Assembly (NCBI GenBank): GCA_029953675.1 | Contig: JAMWBK010000002.1 | Location: forward strand, 2,914,001 to 2,978,000 | Reading direction: 5' to 3' | Source of the DNA: Rhodosorus marinus | Lineage: Eukaryota; Rhodophyta; Stylonematophyceae; Stylonematales; Stylonemataceae | Length of the DNA: 64,000 nucleotides | In this document: in pieces, positions 22,410 through 34,735 of the stretch | Layout of the letters: each line of letters begins with the position of its first letter | Numbering within the stretch: the first letter of the stretch is position 1 | The notes under the pieces: model-generated | Databases searched by the model: none | Seen by the model: only the letters and a program-made list of their open reading frames with translations | Told to the model about the DNA's origin: nothing | Program-made: the position numbers and the translations under genes

Positions 22410-24361
22410 CGATTCAAACCCCCACCCCCCCCCTACCCCCACCCACCCCACCCAAAAAAAAGCTGTTCCAAAAAACGAAACGGAGTGGATACAGAAACAC
22501 TCCCAAAAAAACACCTCAACAACCCGCTTCTACCTTAAAAAAAAAATTCACCAACCCCACCACCACCCCTCCCGTTCCTCACTACACCAACTAGCTTCTA
22601 CCTGTACCTCCTCCATCACCATCGTCCATAGCCACCCCAAAATTAATCAATCCAAACCTCCCCTCTCCGTCAACATCCTATTAATCTATAAAAAAAACCT
22701 CCCAAACCAGGTTGCTTCGACCAAAACCCACCCAAACCTCGAAAAAGCGATTCAAATATATTCACAAAATTATAAAACGAACTTTTAGCGTGCCAGAAGG
22801 CAAACCTAAGTCATCTCCCACGCAGTAGAGAAATTTTGATCCACAGGACAGTTCAGATCAGTCCACAGCACCACGGCGGGTGATTTACTAATATATCCTA
22901 AGGGATCTATTTTCGAAATTATATTCTGTACTATCTGTCTGTTTGTGTACTAATGGCCGTTCGGGGGCTTTGGAAGGATCTGTACTATGTCCTTTTGCAG
23001 TTTGTACTATTTAAATGAGATCGTGGTTTTTTATTTGTTTTGAGGGGGTGATGTGTTTTTCCCCCGGTTTTTTTGTACTAATGGAAGTGAGTGGGAGGGG
23101 GCTGGCTTTTTTTGAACAACTTAGGGATTTGCTGAGCGGATTGCCGACGGGCCTCGTTGACTAGACGGAACCGTGGAGTCGATTGTATTGTATGATTTTC
23201 CAACGTCACTTGCTGGACGCCTCGGACGCCTCCCAGCGAAAGCCCGAGGCGCGGCTGCTGTCCGGAGGCGTCGTCCGGAAACAAACTATGTTACAGACCA
23301 GATCGGTTTTTAGCTCTTTACGGTGAAGATGTAGCTACATCTGAACTCGCTGGTCCTGCCCTGTAACACATCCTCATTCCTCTTATGATGGAAGGTCTGG
23401 TCTCATGGGCCGCGACGCGCGTCGAAGTGTTTTCGCTGTACTTCCAAGGTTCTCATTCTCCTCGGCGCAGACTTACTTCGTTGCATTTCAAGTAGTCTGA
23501 GTAGCCGAGGGCAGAAAAAGTATTGAGCAGTCTTAAGTCTTCTACTTGAGATCATTTCTGTTTAACGCACGGGGCGCCATTTCCAAATGCCCAGATGTGG
23601 AAGTCCGGCGAGAGTCAGCCTCATCTTTCCTTAAGTAGTCAATCATTTGCCAAATCAAAATCCTATATTGATTGACTAGTCTCTGAGTGAGTTGCCAGTT
23701 TGCCTAGTCGGAAGAGAGAATGGCCTTACGATACCGGTGTAAACCCGCAGCCATCCCTTCGTAGTCGTTTATATGACCAGTTGAGAAGCACTGAGTACGG
23801 TAGGAAATTCTCTTCCTCATCGCTCTCACCGCTGGCGGTTGCCCGGAGCTTTCAACCCCGAGCTTATGAATGTCAACATTTCAGACTCTACCTTTCGACG
23901 GAGAGTTGTTTCCCAGCGCTTAGCATCAGTTCGAACCAAAGTATCATTAAACACGTACGATTCTGCCCATGTTCGCCCTTCAATCCTCAAACAGGGCGCA
24001 AATGTGTCAGCACCGTCCGACCTAAGGTTAGCTCCTTCTCATGCGCCACATACAATCATCGAGCTGGTATATCAGGCTCTCGCGCAACCTGCTCCCAGGC
24101 TTTCGTTCAACGAGCACTGATTCTTGCAAAGCAAATAGGCTCCTTGTGGAGCTGAATAAGTCGCCTGTAAACAGTTTACACAACTTATCATTCTCAGCTC
24201 TCTCTAGAAAGAGCTTTTCGGCTCTGGGAACCCCCCTCTCACGCACACATGAACATAAACAGCGGGCATCGGCTCTTGAAGGAGGGGCCTCGGAGGAAGC
24301 AGAGCTGGAGATTGGACTGAGTTTCTTTCGGAGATTGAGAAGTCTAGCTTCTATATGAGTT
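22410..24361. promoter_or_regulatory. Divergent 1.95-kb region between KAS II and SBDS
   Basis: 22410-22790 is strongly C/A-rich on the + strand with C-runs (KAS II 5' flank). 22800-23100 is AT-rich. 23140-23290 contains a GC-rich CCGAGGC/GGAGGCG segment with hairpin potential. 23300-24360 has short, unconvincing frames only. No RNA gene recognised. Confidence 0.45.
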
Positions 24362-25208
24362 ATGTCACTTTTTCAACCAGTAGGGCAGGTTCGTATGACC
24401 AACGTTGCCGTCGTACGGCTGAAGCGGAAAGGCAAGCGGTTTGAGGTTGCTTGCTACAAGAACAAGGTTGTGTCATGGCGGTCTGGGAGTGAGAAGGATT
24501 TGGATGAGGTTCTACAGGTGGAGAATGTGTTCTCCAATGTATCAAAGGGAATAGTTGCGAACAAGAAGGATCTTGTGGCGGCTTTTGGGACGGAGGATGT
24601 TCAGAAGGTTATCCTTGTGATTTTAGAGAAGGGGGAGCTGCAGGTTTCGGAGAAAGAGAGACAGCATCATAGCGATAAAACATATCAGGAAATAGCGTCG
24701 ATCATCGCGGATAAATGTGTAGACCCAAAAACACAGAGGCCCTATCCTGTCACAATGATTGAGAGGGTTATGAGGGAAACGCTGCACTACACAGTGCTTC
24801 CCAATCGCTCTGCTAAACAGCAGGCGTTGGATGTTGTAAAGCAGCTCAAAGAGCACATGGAAATACAGCGGGCGCTTATGAGAATTAACTTGACGGCGCC
24901 AAGCAAGAGTGGTAAACAGTTGAAGGAAAGCATGAGCAGTCTCATCACTGAATACGAGAATGAGAACTTCTCCGGAAGGTTCTATGAGGCGGTAAGGCCC
25001 CAACTTGGGAAGGTCGAAACGTAACCCTGCCATGCACATCGACTAACGGGTTGTTTTTCATCCTTGTGCTTGCGTGAAGACTTTTCTCATAGATCCAGGC
25101 AGGTTTAGAGAAATTGATGAGCTTGTAAAACAGGCGACAAAGGGACAGGGCAGCATTGAAATCGTTAATATCGCAGTCATTCAAGAAGCTCAAGAGAGGT
25201 TGGAATAG
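24362..25208 (+). CDS. SBDS: Ribosome maturation protein SBDS, two exons
   Basis: Exons 24362-25012 and 25080-25208 give 259 residues (family about 250). The first exon holds the N-terminal FYSH domain (KGKRFEVACYKNKVVSWRSG, LQVENVFSNVSKGIVA) and the middle domain (KCVDPKTQRPYPVTMIERVM); the second holds DPGRFREIDELVKQATKG and GSIEIVNI, the SBDS C-terminal domain. Read through without splicing, the frame would stop at 25024 and lose that domain. Phase requires a non-consensus donor (GTCGAA) after residue 217; the stronger GTAACC seven bases later does not fit any acceptor in phase. SBDS with EFL1 releases eIF6 from nascent 60S subunits in the cytoplasm. Confidence 0.93.
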
Positions 25209-25507
25209 CACCGGGCGCCAGCGCAAATGACTGTGTTGGGCTTTTGTGCGATTCAGTCCATGTCCAGCTGCGATGAGCTTCGGAATGTTCAAGTTCGCTC
25301 ATGAGAACTTCCTGGTAGACTGAAGGTTGATAAGGTGTGTTTGGTTCGTTATAAGCTCACTGCGGATGAGCAGTGCCATGTTGTGCCCTTTTTTTTTTGC
25401 TGCACAGAAGTCTGAGTTTGTGACATATACGGCGGAACAAATCTCGCGCTCCACACCTACTTTGAGGTCCTATACATCGAATGCTCCAGCTCCTTTTCGC
25501 CGGTTTC

Positions 25508-26632
25508 CTATTTCGCGGTGGCTGGATTGAACCAATCGCGGGGAAATATAATGGCGAGGCAAGCTTCGCGACCGTCCTCGCAGAGAATATTGTATGTGCT
25601 TGCAGCATTCTCCTATTATAGCGGTATTTGGTGAAGAATATCATTCGCTTAGGTTGGTAAGCTAATATAAAGAGGATGCTTTTGCTCGAATAAGCAGAAC
25701 TTACGATGTTCATCACCTCCCATCCGACGCCTAGTGACTTCAAATATCTCATGGTCTCCGTCGGCAACAGCTTGTTTACTTCCTCTGAACCAACAATCAG
25801 CAGGCCTGGAATCAATGGACGGAATCTGTTTCAGTTTGATTCAGATCCCTCTCTGGATCTCCGAAAAATTCGTGTCACCAAACCTACTTGGTCTTGGATA
25901 GTACAGCTCAAACGCAGCTAGTGACTTTGGCCAAACCTCCGCCAAGCTCTTCACGTGCCAGATGTAGCATTGATAAGGGAAAAGGAAAACCTAGGCCGCG
26001 AAGAAGAAGTTCAGAGGGGATCGATACCCTAATGACCTAGAAGGTCACACATCAGGTGGCTTCGCAGGTAACAGCTTACGGATTGACGGAACAGCATGTT
26101 ATCGATCTCGACACTCTTTTCACTATGACCTAGGAGAGTTCAAAGTAGGTATGAGGAGATCTAGGGATGGGAGAAGCACGTTGAAGCTTTCTAAGCTACC
26201 TGTTACCAGACGTCTTCCACCCAGACCGTTTCGCTCATCTACTTCGCGCTGCAGTAAGTTCATGTAGTTGTTCGACCCGTAGATTTCTTCCTCGTTAAGC
26301 TCATTGGTATATTCTCCTCTACGCCTTAGCTTCCCAGCCTTTTCCAAGAAATCAAGATGGTACTTGTTGCGCTTCGCACGATGCTCAATTCTCGCTCTTG
26401 GAGAAGCCCAGGGTTTCTCCTTTGTAATCTTGGCGCCAGTTCCAGGCTCGTATTGGGTATTGTCAGGCATTTCACCTTCTTCCCTGCTTGATCCTTCTGG
26501 ATTATCATCCTTTTTGCTATCCCTGGCCCATGTCGGCCCAGCTTGACCGAGCACGACCCTCGTGCGACATAGCCCTCTCCTCGCGAGACGACTCCTGGCT
26601 GACATCTGCATAAGCATCTTCCACAGAAGCAA
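25508..26632 (-). CDS. NDUFAF3: NDUFAF3-like / Mth938-domain complex I assembly factor, five exons
   Basis: Exons 26632-26200, 26129-26080, 25990-25888, 25805-25705 and 25612-25508 close in phase to 263 residues. The C-terminal Mth938 domain reads in order: VEIDNMLFRQ, VFLFPYQCYIWHVK, SLAAFELYYPRP, GLLIVGSEEVNKLLP, LKSLGVGWEVMNI, ENAASTYNILCEDGREACLA; this matches plant and animal NDUFAF3 closely. The first ~35 residues are Arg/Leu/Met-rich, a mitochondrial presequence. Residues about 40-140 form a charged extension (KITKEKPWASPRARIEHRAK, GEYTNELNEEEIYGSNNY) that I do not recognise. NDUFAF3 acts with NDUFAF4 in early assembly of respiratory complex I. The gene is convergent with SBDS (299-base gap). 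Confidence 0.88.
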
Positions 26633-27048
26633 TGAAGGACTCTAGTCAGTCCCTCAAACGCAAAGAAAACTCAACATCAATATGCGTTTTATGAAGGCCC
26701 CAAACACAAGCTAAAGCTGCCAAAGTGCAGAGCGGACCTTATCATCTTCCTCGGCTAGAGAGATCGTTTAGGATAATTAAAGCGCTCTGGGTAGAATTGC
26801 GGAGGATACTATTCGAAAGGTTGGGCTTGACAAAGTGGTGATCTGCATAACAGATATCCGCAATATAATATCACCCATGGGCGCGGTTTCCTGCCTTCAC
26901 GCATATATTCCTCGGACTTTTATATACCGCACCTCAGAAATTCTTGTTTATTCTCGTCTTGAAAATGGACGGTGACGTGCGTTGTTCCGCATTCAAGCTT
27001 GGCGTGTTAACACGAACGAGTGAGAAGTGCGTCTGAATCGTTTTTCAT
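26633..27048. other. Gene-free 416 bases upstream of the NDUFAF3-like gene, downstream of SMC1
   Basis: Holds the 5' flank of the NDUFAF3-like gene (A/C-biased on + up to about 26730) and the 3' end of SMC1. Nothing else seen. Confidence 0.35.
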
Positions 27049-30000
27049 CTAACGCAATCCTGTCTTTGACTCAGACAATCTCGCTTCTTCCGACGCTGGA
27101 AAACGGGATGACAAATTCAGGCATACTGACTGAGATGCAAATGAACGATCCCGGTAGATTCCTACAAGGACATCTGCACGCTTGAAAAAGGAGTCCTAGA
27201 ACAAATACAAAGTCGGCGGGACATGAGTTCATTCACGTCGGATTTGCTTGATTGCGGAAAGGGCTGCGCACCTTGAGGCTGATGACGATGAGTTGCGTAT
27301 CAGCGCTTCGTGAGCGAAGGAAAGAGGACATATTCTGTACGTTCCGGTTGTCCAATGCCGCGTCGGCTTCGTCCATGATCAAAAATGGTGTTGGTGAGTA
27401 CTCATTAATAGCGAAGAGAAGGGCTAGTGCTGCCATTGTCCTCTCGCCTCCGCTTAGTTGGTCCATGTCCCTGAACCTCTTGGAAGGTGGCATAGCGCTG
27501 TATTTGATACCCTTAAGGAACGGAGAATCTGGTGACTCCAACGATAGGTAAGCCGTTCCACCGTTTGGGAATGCGGCAGTGCTCGTAAGCTCCTTATATA
27601 GATCGGACGTCTTTCGTGCCACACTCCGGAAACAAGTATTGAAGAGCTCTTCTCTCCTCCTTCTCACGCTTTCAAATGTTCTAGTCGCTTGTACAGAGAT
27701 TTTTCTCGCTTCTAGTAGTTCCTGCATAGGATCAAGAGAGCGCCCAAGACATTTGTAAGATTTTTCTTCTACGTTGCAGATTTACCGTGCACCCGATCGT
27801 TAACAGACGTTGTTAGTTGCCTCAATTCGTCTGTTGAGGTCTTGCATCCGCTCCATGGCGCGCAAGTTCGGTTCAATTGCGTTGATTCTGGTTTCTAGAT
27901 CCAGTGACCTCTTCTGCTGCTCCTCTTCCCATGCAGCCCTTTCCTCAATTCCGGTTATGGCCTTCTCTTTGCGAGAGAGAGAGCTAAAATCTACTGCGCC
28001 TGGGGAGATTTCGTCCACGCCGGGTGCTCCGCCCTGATGTGCTCCAGTTTGCAGTTCTCCGCTCAACGCGCGCACAGCCTCCTCGTGCTTGGATATCAAA
28101 GCGCTGCAGTCTTGTTTTACGGACTTGAGCTTCTTCTTGACTGCTGACAGTTCGTCAGACGCGTTTCTCACTTCCCTTTTCGTTTCTTTTTGCTGCTCCT
28201 CAGCTTGTCTGATCTTCGCCTTCCACGTTAGGTATTCTTCCTCGAGTTTTGCTGTTCCAGACCTTCCCTGCTGCATCTCGTCTTCCAGAGATACTGCTGA
28301 TTCCTGGTGGTCTTTCAAACTCTGAAGAAGCTTTCCATGCTCTGATTCGATTTCTGCAAGTCGCTCGTGGAGCCCACGAGTTCGTTCGTATTCCACCTGC
28401 GCTGTCAGACGATCCCGCTGTCTCTGGAGACCTTGGATTCGGCTGGACATGTTTTTTTCCTTGTCGATAACTTCCTCGTCGAATGCTTGGAGGCTGTCGA
28501 AATTCCTCGATTGTAGAAAGTCCCCCATGACAGCCTCGCGAACTGCGCGCAACTCCTCCTCAAGCCGTGCGGAGTCCGCTGATAGCTGTTTCAAGTACTC
28601 CTCGCCCTCAGCAAGGCTATGCCTTGTCCTTGGTACTCCTCTTTCAACATTTGAGCGAACCCTCTCTCTGTCGTCGATGAGTGCAGATATGCGGGCAATC
28701 TCGATGCCAAGAGAGTCGGAGTTCGCCTTCGACCCATCCAGGCGATTTCGAAGCTTGATGAGGTCTTCCCCTTCAAGAGATCGGTAATCTTGCTCAAGCT
28801 GGTACATCCTGTTAAGAGAAACTTTCAAGAGCTCTTCATGCGCTCGGCATTTCTCCTCGTCACTTGCTGAGTGCGATTTGTGATTTGCTGAACTTGTTCC
28901 ACCGGTAATGAAGCCCTTTTTGTTTATCACAGTTCCGTCGTGCGTGCAAACTTTGGCGTGAACAGGATTTCTTCCAAAGCGGAGTGCTCTTGCCTCTGAA
29001 AGCGTTTCGCAAACGAGTGCTGAGCCCGCTGCATAAAACACTGCCGGCCGGACGCTTTCGTCGTCAACGGCGATTACATCGCGCAGTAGAGCCACCGAAC
29101 CCCCCAACCGCCTGAATTGATCCGGAATGGTCTCAAACCTCAGGGAATTGAGCGGTAGAAATGTTAAGGTGCCGATGCGTTGCTCCCGGAGATATGCTAT
29201 GCATTCAGTGGCCGTTTTATCCGTGTCCACTATGCATGCGTTCAGGAGGGAGCCCAAGAGCACCTAGTTTGTCACGCATCGAGCTTTCAGGCAAGTCTCA
29301 TGGATAGGCAGATGTTTCGCTTCTGTTTGGTGAACTTACCCTCACAGGCACAGCATACTTCTGATTCACTGGTCTGCAAAGTTCCCCAAGGGTTCCCTTC
29401 ACTCCTTTGTAAAGCCTCTTCAAAGTTCTTAGACCATGAACCATCGTGTTTCTCTTGTTGGATTCTTCCATTTGATACTTGTTGATATGGATTTCGGAAC
29501 TAAGGTTTTCGCACTTGGTATGTAGTTCTGCTCTCTGCCTCTTGTTTTCCATTGCAGCGCTCTCTCGGCTAATGAGATCTGCCTCCAAGCTCCTCACCAG
29601 CTCCTTCGCGGTTTTTAGCTTGGCCAAAGTCGCTTGCTTTCTGTTGTGCAGCTCTTCAAGATCCGCTGTAATTTTTGCTCCACATTCTTCGTCTTCGGCT
29701 ATGGTGCTCTGAAGAATGCTCAGTCTCTGCTTGCGAACGCCCGCCTTCCTGATCATCGAGTTGAGCTCTGCTTGGACGACGCAATTCCGAGTCTTGCACA
29801 ACTCTTGCAATCGACGATATTCGTCCAAATCCGCGTGGCTGATCCTTCGGACGGAGTGTTCATCGGAGCACCGTTTGGCTTGAGTAAGAGAATCCTCCGT
29901 ATCCGAGAGCATTGTCTCAAGCTTCCTTATCGTATCAATTTGCTCGTCGAGTTGTTGACGAGCCTGGTGGAGGCGGAGCCCGTCTATCTTGCTGCTAAGC

Positions 30001-30996
30001 TTTGCAATCTCGGCGTTGGTCTCAACAGCACGAATGTTAAGTCTGTCCTGCTCTTTTTTAGATCTTCGGATTCTTTGCTCACACTTTGATTCCTCTATTC
30101 TATGGGAAGAAAGTTCTCTTCTGTAAGCGCTCAGTTGGTCCAGTTGTGCTTTGTGCATCTCTTCCGCGGACTCGACTTCTCGCTCTACGCTCTTGACTAT
30201 CTCCCGTTTGCAATTGAATTCTTCTTCCATATGAAAAATTTTGAAAAGGCGGCGCCTATTGTCGCATTCTTCTAGTTGCTCCTGTGTTTGTATGAAGGCT
30301 TCTGCCTCTTCCTTCTGCTGCCTCAGGGCTTTCTTGGCATTGTTCAGACTTTTCTTCTTTTGAAAGATGAACGTCACCTCTGCTTCGTATTTTTCCATTT
30401 TCGAAACCGCCTTATTGTACTCCTTTTTCAGTGCTTCCGAGCCAGAAACCTCCTCAAAAAGCTCAGACAGAGCTTTAGGTGTCTTCGAGGCCAATCGCTC
30501 AACCTGCCGTGCCGTAGTGCGTTCGATAAGGAATTGTACGCTGGAACGGTATCCGGGTACGTCTTACCTCATTCTGAAAAATCATGAAGTTTTTTATGTG
30601 CCCATGCATTCCGGCTTCTCGCAGAGCAGCTTGGTACGCTTCAAAATTAACGATCTCGCCGTCTACGCAGTCCTCTACTAAACCAGAAGGGCTGAGTATC
30701 CGCCTTTCGAATTCTTTTGTTTCGAAATCGTCAGTACTATAGACCAGGGTTACACAAGCCCTCGTTTCACCGACAATATCTGATACACTATCTGGTCGAT
30801 GAATTAAGTCAATCATCTTGCCTCCCCTCAGCTTCTGCGATGCTGCGCCCAGAACGAAACAAATAGCATCCATGACGTTGCTCTTCCCCGCTCCATTCTG
30901 ACCAATAACACAGGTATAGTCCGCAAACGGACCTATAGCTATGTGACTTCCAAATGATTTGAAGTTTTCAAGCTCCAATCTGATGATTCTACCCAT
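27049..30996 (-). CDS. SMC1: Cohesin ATPase SMC1, five exons
   Basis: Exons 30996-30568, 30503-29340, 29263-27809, 27721-27272 and 27195-27049 all join in phase 0, giving 1214 residues (SMC1 about 1230). Walker A is GQNGAGKSN near the start (after RLELENFKSFGSH); NFMIFQNEVERLASKTP and LFEEVSGS are the SMC1-type post-head sequence. Two long coiled-coil stretches flank a hinge (LLGSLLNACIVDTDKTATEC, NKKGFITGGTS). The C-terminal head has FNTCFRSVARKTSDLYKEL, signature LSGGERTMAAL, Walker B PFLIMDEADAALD and the D-loop/switch LIVISLK. Walker B reads DEAD where SMC1 usually has DEID. It forms the cohesin ring with SMC3 in the nucleus. The start at 30996 (MGRIIRLELENF) is chosen over an in-frame ATG seven codons upstream. 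Confidence 0.95.
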
Positions 30997-32241
30997 ATTC
31001 GATTTCGAGAACCACAAATCACACCTTGGGGGAAAGCCCTCCTACCTACTACCACTCCTCATCGCACGGATGGTATCAGAACATTTCTCACCCATCGTTC
31101 TTATAGGTGAAGAAAACATCATCCCACTCAAGGAGCCCAAAAAAATCTTCCTCACATTTCCCGCCTTCAAGAACACATATCTTACCCCAGAGATTTTACA
31201 GGAACCATAATCCATGCCACCCGTCACAACGACTCTCCAACCTTTTCTAAACATTTTTTCCTGGCCAAGCCCCAGTCCCCTCGGCATGGCCGATGTTCAT
31301 CCGATCAATGGTCGATTTTATTTCAATAAGACAACATCCTGGATATTTCGGATCGACTTAGGATACGGGTTTAAAACTATCGTTATACAATTCCAATCAA
31401 TTTTCTACGACCGTTGGTGGCTGACACTAAACTGTGTTCCTTTGACTGATGGAATCAAAAGCAACCCAATAAAATGTAATTGTAAATTAAATTACTTCTT
31501 TTGCTTCACATTATTATTATTATTTAATATAATATTGATTGCTGTTCCGTTGCTGGGGTTGCGAAGGATTTATGACGATTGACGTTCCTCGGCTTCTTTC
31601 AGGGAGGTGCGCTGCAAAGCTTTGGAGAGAAGTCATGGATTGACGAAGCAACTTTCCATAAGCGATCCTTTCTATGTTCTTTCATTACTGGAATCATTTC
31701 TATTGATCTCGTTTCTCCTTTTTTTTGATTTTCCGTTTGAAGACGGTGATGGTGTGTCAAAGAGACTAACGAGATAGAATGGAGGTTGGACAGAAAGTCA
31801 GGGTCACGAGCGTGGCTAGGGACATGCTTGGGATGGCTATCGTTGTGGATTTTTCGTGGGTTAAGGAGATCTCGATGAGCGGCTGCTTCTTTTGCTACGG
31901 TGCGGAAAGCATCCAGAGCGTGGGGAAGGAATTCGATGCGGTCTAGGACAGGCAATGGGCTAAACGGACTGTGCTTTCGTAGGTGTTTGCAAAGTTTTGT
32001 CGGATATTTGTCAAGTGATACGTCTTCACAATAGTCCAAGGAATAGGATGAGAGTTATAGCTCTGTTCCACATGCCTGAGACAGAACCTGTCGGGGTTGA
32101 GGTATCTACACTACAATTTGCTGCTTGGCTTCCGCTTGACCTGCCCCCCAACTGAAACCCAGCTGGATGTAGATATGTTCATCACTCAAATCCTTCAAGA
32201 AAGTTCAAATCGCAGCTTCGGAAAATCTTCTTTCTAAGCTG
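30997..32241. other. Gene-free 1.2 kb between SMC1 and an unknown plus-strand gene
   Basis: 30997-31260 is the SMC1 5' flank; 31300-31560 is AT-rich. 31600-32040 carries open frames on both strands: a minus frame without ATG or acceptor, and a plus frame of 54 codons from an ATG near 31779 (MEVGQKVRVTSVARDMLG). Neither can be confirmed. Confidence 0.35.
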
Positions 32242-32992
32242 ATGAGCCTGAGGTCTCCCATGCGCGTTGACCTAGGATCGTTCCCGAGGCTTGCTACCTT
32301 TCCCATGTCGTCCTTGAAAACAAAAACAAGACACTATCGTCTTATGTTGTACAGTTTCGAGCACTCGAACGCAGAGCAGTCGGTTGTGAAATACTTTCCT
32401 CGGATTCTCGACGAAAGGGCTACCTCTTCCTGGTTCGTTATTCGAGGCAATGGGAGCCTTCTTTCCAAGCTGGACACGCGAAGGTCCGCGATTGTAGTGG
32501 ACGATCACATCATGGCAATCTGGAGTTCGATGTTCCAACACGTAGCGGAATGGCTTCAGCAACCGGCAAAGATTTTCGAAGGGCTTGCTGAGGATGGATC
32601 AGGAGGAGGTTCCGTCTTCCTCCGACCAGTACTTCGGTATGGACAAGGAAGAGTCTTCAAAAGCATTGACGCAGTAAGTACCGAATATACGTTTTTCATC
32701 CCTACTAGGGCGAGACTAAGCGATGTTGGAATCATATGGGCAGGAGTTTATCATGTTGCGGCTGCTACATGACGACGTGTACGCGACTCCGCAAACAACG
32801 GGGACGGTGCGAAATCCCATGATTGAACTTGTCGCCCCAGACCAATTGTCGCAGTCACGCTTTTCCCAGCTGTTGGCGGATCGGACCGAAATCACTCTGA
32901 AAACCGCTCGGTTCAAGTTGAGAGGAAGGAGTGTTAATGGGCGCCTGGTTTTCGCGCTGGACCAGGCGAACGAGGATATAATAGAAGGGTAG
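32242..32992 (+). CDS. Hypothetical protein, two exons
   Basis: Exons 32242-32673 and 32744-32992 join in phase 0 (donor GTAAGT, acceptor GGGCAG) to 226 residues. I do not recognise the family. Visible segments are RHYRLMLYSFEHSNAEQS, WFVIRGNGSLL, VVDDHIMAIWSSMFQHVAEW, VFLRPVLRYGQG, then MLRLLHDDVYATP and ARFKLRGRSVNGRLVFALDQ. Composition is globular, with no signal peptide, membrane segment or low complexity. An internal ATG at 32308 (MSSLKTKTRHY) could be the true start; more 5' exons are possible. The stop lies 111 bases before the first ATG of the ITPA gene on the same strand. Confidence 0.55.
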
Positions 32993-33103
32993 ATCAATTG
33001 TTAAAACTGTTCGTCGATTGCGTTGGTTGCCGGCAGAAGGAGTTCTCTATTCGAAGCTTGGGAGAAACATTCGAAGTCGTAGGCGGTAATATTGTTGACT
33101 TGA

Positions 33104-33778
33104 ATGTTTGCCTGTGTTAGACCAAGACTAACTGCGTTCTCAGTATCATCATCGATTGTATCGAATCGACCGAGAAAATCCGTCTGCGGAATGAGTGTGG
33201 ATTCGGCACGGGCGGAGAAAAACGTGATAACCTTCGTAACAGGAAATGCGAAGAAGTTGGAGGAATTTCGCGCCATAATCGGAGATGAAGTTAAAGTGAC
33301 TTTCGTTTCCAAGAAAGTAGATCTACCTGAGCTTCAAGGAGAACCCGAGGATATTGCCAAGGAAAAATGTCGGCTGGCAGCGCAGGACATACAGGGACCA
33401 GTTATTACGGAGGACACCTGCCTCTGCTATAACGCTCTTAAAGGTCTCCCAGGCCCGTACATCAAGTGGTTTCTCGAGAAGCTCGGACACGACGGATTGA
33501 ACAGGATTTTGGACGGTTTTGAGGACAAATCCGCTTACGCGCTGTGCACTTTCGCCTTCTGCAGCTCTCCTGAGCAAGAACCGATCATATTCGCAGGCAA
33601 AACTGATGGGAAGATTGTTCCGGCGAGAGGGCCGACAGACTTCGGATGGGATCCCGTCTTCGAGCCGGATGGCTACTCGACGACATATGCGGAGATGGAC
33701 AAAAACGTGAAGAATTCAATTTCACACCGATACCGAGCTCTATCGAAGCTCAAGGACTATCTCCTTAGCACCTACTAG
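33104..33778 (+). CDS. ITPA: Inosine triphosphate pyrophosphatase (Ham1/ITPase)
   Basis: Single exon, 224 residues. The Ham1 fold is clear: [60 protein letters not shown] (catalytic Asp/Glu region), [12 protein letters not shown], and the C-terminal [20 protein letters not shown] and [10 protein letters not shown] (substrate-binding Ser-His-Arg). It hydrolyses ITP, dITP and XTP to monophosphates, removing deaminated purines from the nucleotide pool. The first 29 residues are Arg/Ser-rich and could be an organelle-targeting peptide; an internal ATG at 33191 ([11 protein letters not shown]) would give the usual cytosolic length. Confidence 0.95.
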   Translation: MFACVRPRLTAFSVSSSIVSNRPRKSVCGMSVDSARAEKNVITFVTGNAKKLEEFRAIIGDEVKVTFVSKKVDLPELQGEPEDIAKEKCRLAAQDIQGPVITEDTCLCYNALKGLPGPYIKWFLEKLGHDGLNRILDGFEDKSAYALCTFAFCSSPEQEPIIFAGKTDGKIVPARGPTDFGWDPVFEPDGYSTTYAEMDKNVKNSISHRYRALSKLKDYLLSTY

Positions 33779-34234
33779 AGATTCGGTTTTGAAAGAGATC
33801 CCCGTTAACAAAACCTGACCACTGCGAGTTGGCCCCCGAACAAAACGTCAACATCGGATGTCGAAGCCAAGATTTGAATGCGTAGTCGCATAAAAGCCAG
33901 GCAGCGCCAAATACAAGTCCAGGACATCTGATTCGGAAGATCCGTTCAAGGTTGTGAGATCCGAGTTCTGCATCAGCTACTAGGGATAAAAACAAGAGTT
34001 TCTCAACCGCATGCCGAAGTCCCAGCTCTTGCGTCAGTATTGTCTATCTCCCCAGGGATATCGATGATTACCTCCAGAGTCCCGAGTCCAGACGTAGAAT
34101 GTGAGATCAGATGGAGGACGCGTCTATTCCTCTGCCGCTTTTGAGGGCGAACGCTTGGAGGGTAGTCAGGAAGAATATGCTTTCAAAGGAGCTGTAGTGG
34201 TACCCCGGCGGAGGTCGGGGCTGGTAATTTTCTT
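33779..34234. other. Gene-free 456 bases
   Basis: Holds the ITPA 3' end and the upstream region of the small membrane-protein gene. A short frame at about 34112-34195 (MEDASIPLPLL) is open but has no splice connection that I could confirm. Confidence 0.35.
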
Positions 34235-34735
34235 ATGAAAACTGACCGGGGGGGTTACCTCTTGGGTTTGATAGTTGGAGCACTGACTAGTTTTGTCCTT
34301 TGTACTCTGTTCGGATGCGTCCTGTATAAGAATTCTTTCCGCAAGTGAGTTTTGTAAGATGAGCATGGGAAATGGCATTCTCTGAGAGTATCCTGACCGT
34401 GGAGTCCTTTTTATTTGTTTGCGCCGATTTGCAGGACTTATGCGGACGTTCGGATCGACGTTGAGAGCATGGGTCTGTGGCCTTTACCGGAACTTCCGCT
34501 GTGGGAACCCGGGAGGTTTGAATGGGAGTTTCTCCCAAGCGCAATCATAGGACAGCAGGAAAATTTTAATTTTGGAATCGGCCCCGGAACTTCATGCCCA
34601 CGAGAAGAGGCTAATAGCTTGTTGAAAGGCTTCTGTCCCAAAGCTAGGGACTTGGACGTCCCTGCACCAAAAAAACCGTCCTCCAATCCTCAACAGAAGT
34701 CTATTAAGGTATCTGTCCATAGGCTGATTGATTAA
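34235..34735 (+). CDS. Hypothetical small single-pass membrane protein, two exons
   Basis: Exons 34235-34344 and 34435-34735 join in phase 2 (donor GTGAGT, acceptor TTGCAG after a T-rich tract) to 136 residues. Residues 1-7 are short and charged, 8-31 are a hydrophobic segment (LLGLIVGALTSFVLCTLFGC), and the rest is soluble with GLWPLPELPLWEPGRFEWEF and a Pro/Lys-rich C-terminus, so a type II anchored protein is likely. I do not recognise a family. It is convergent with the gene at 34913-35426; their stops are only 177 bases apart. Confidence 0.55.

Noticed and set aside
22410-22788. Plus-strand Thr/Pro-rich ORFs upstream of KAS II
   Set aside because: They follow from the C/A-rich composition of the flank; no conserved features.
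31599-32039. Minus-strand 146-codon ORF
   Set aside because: It starts only at TTG, an in-frame stop lies just upstream with no acceptor between, and no motif was recognised.
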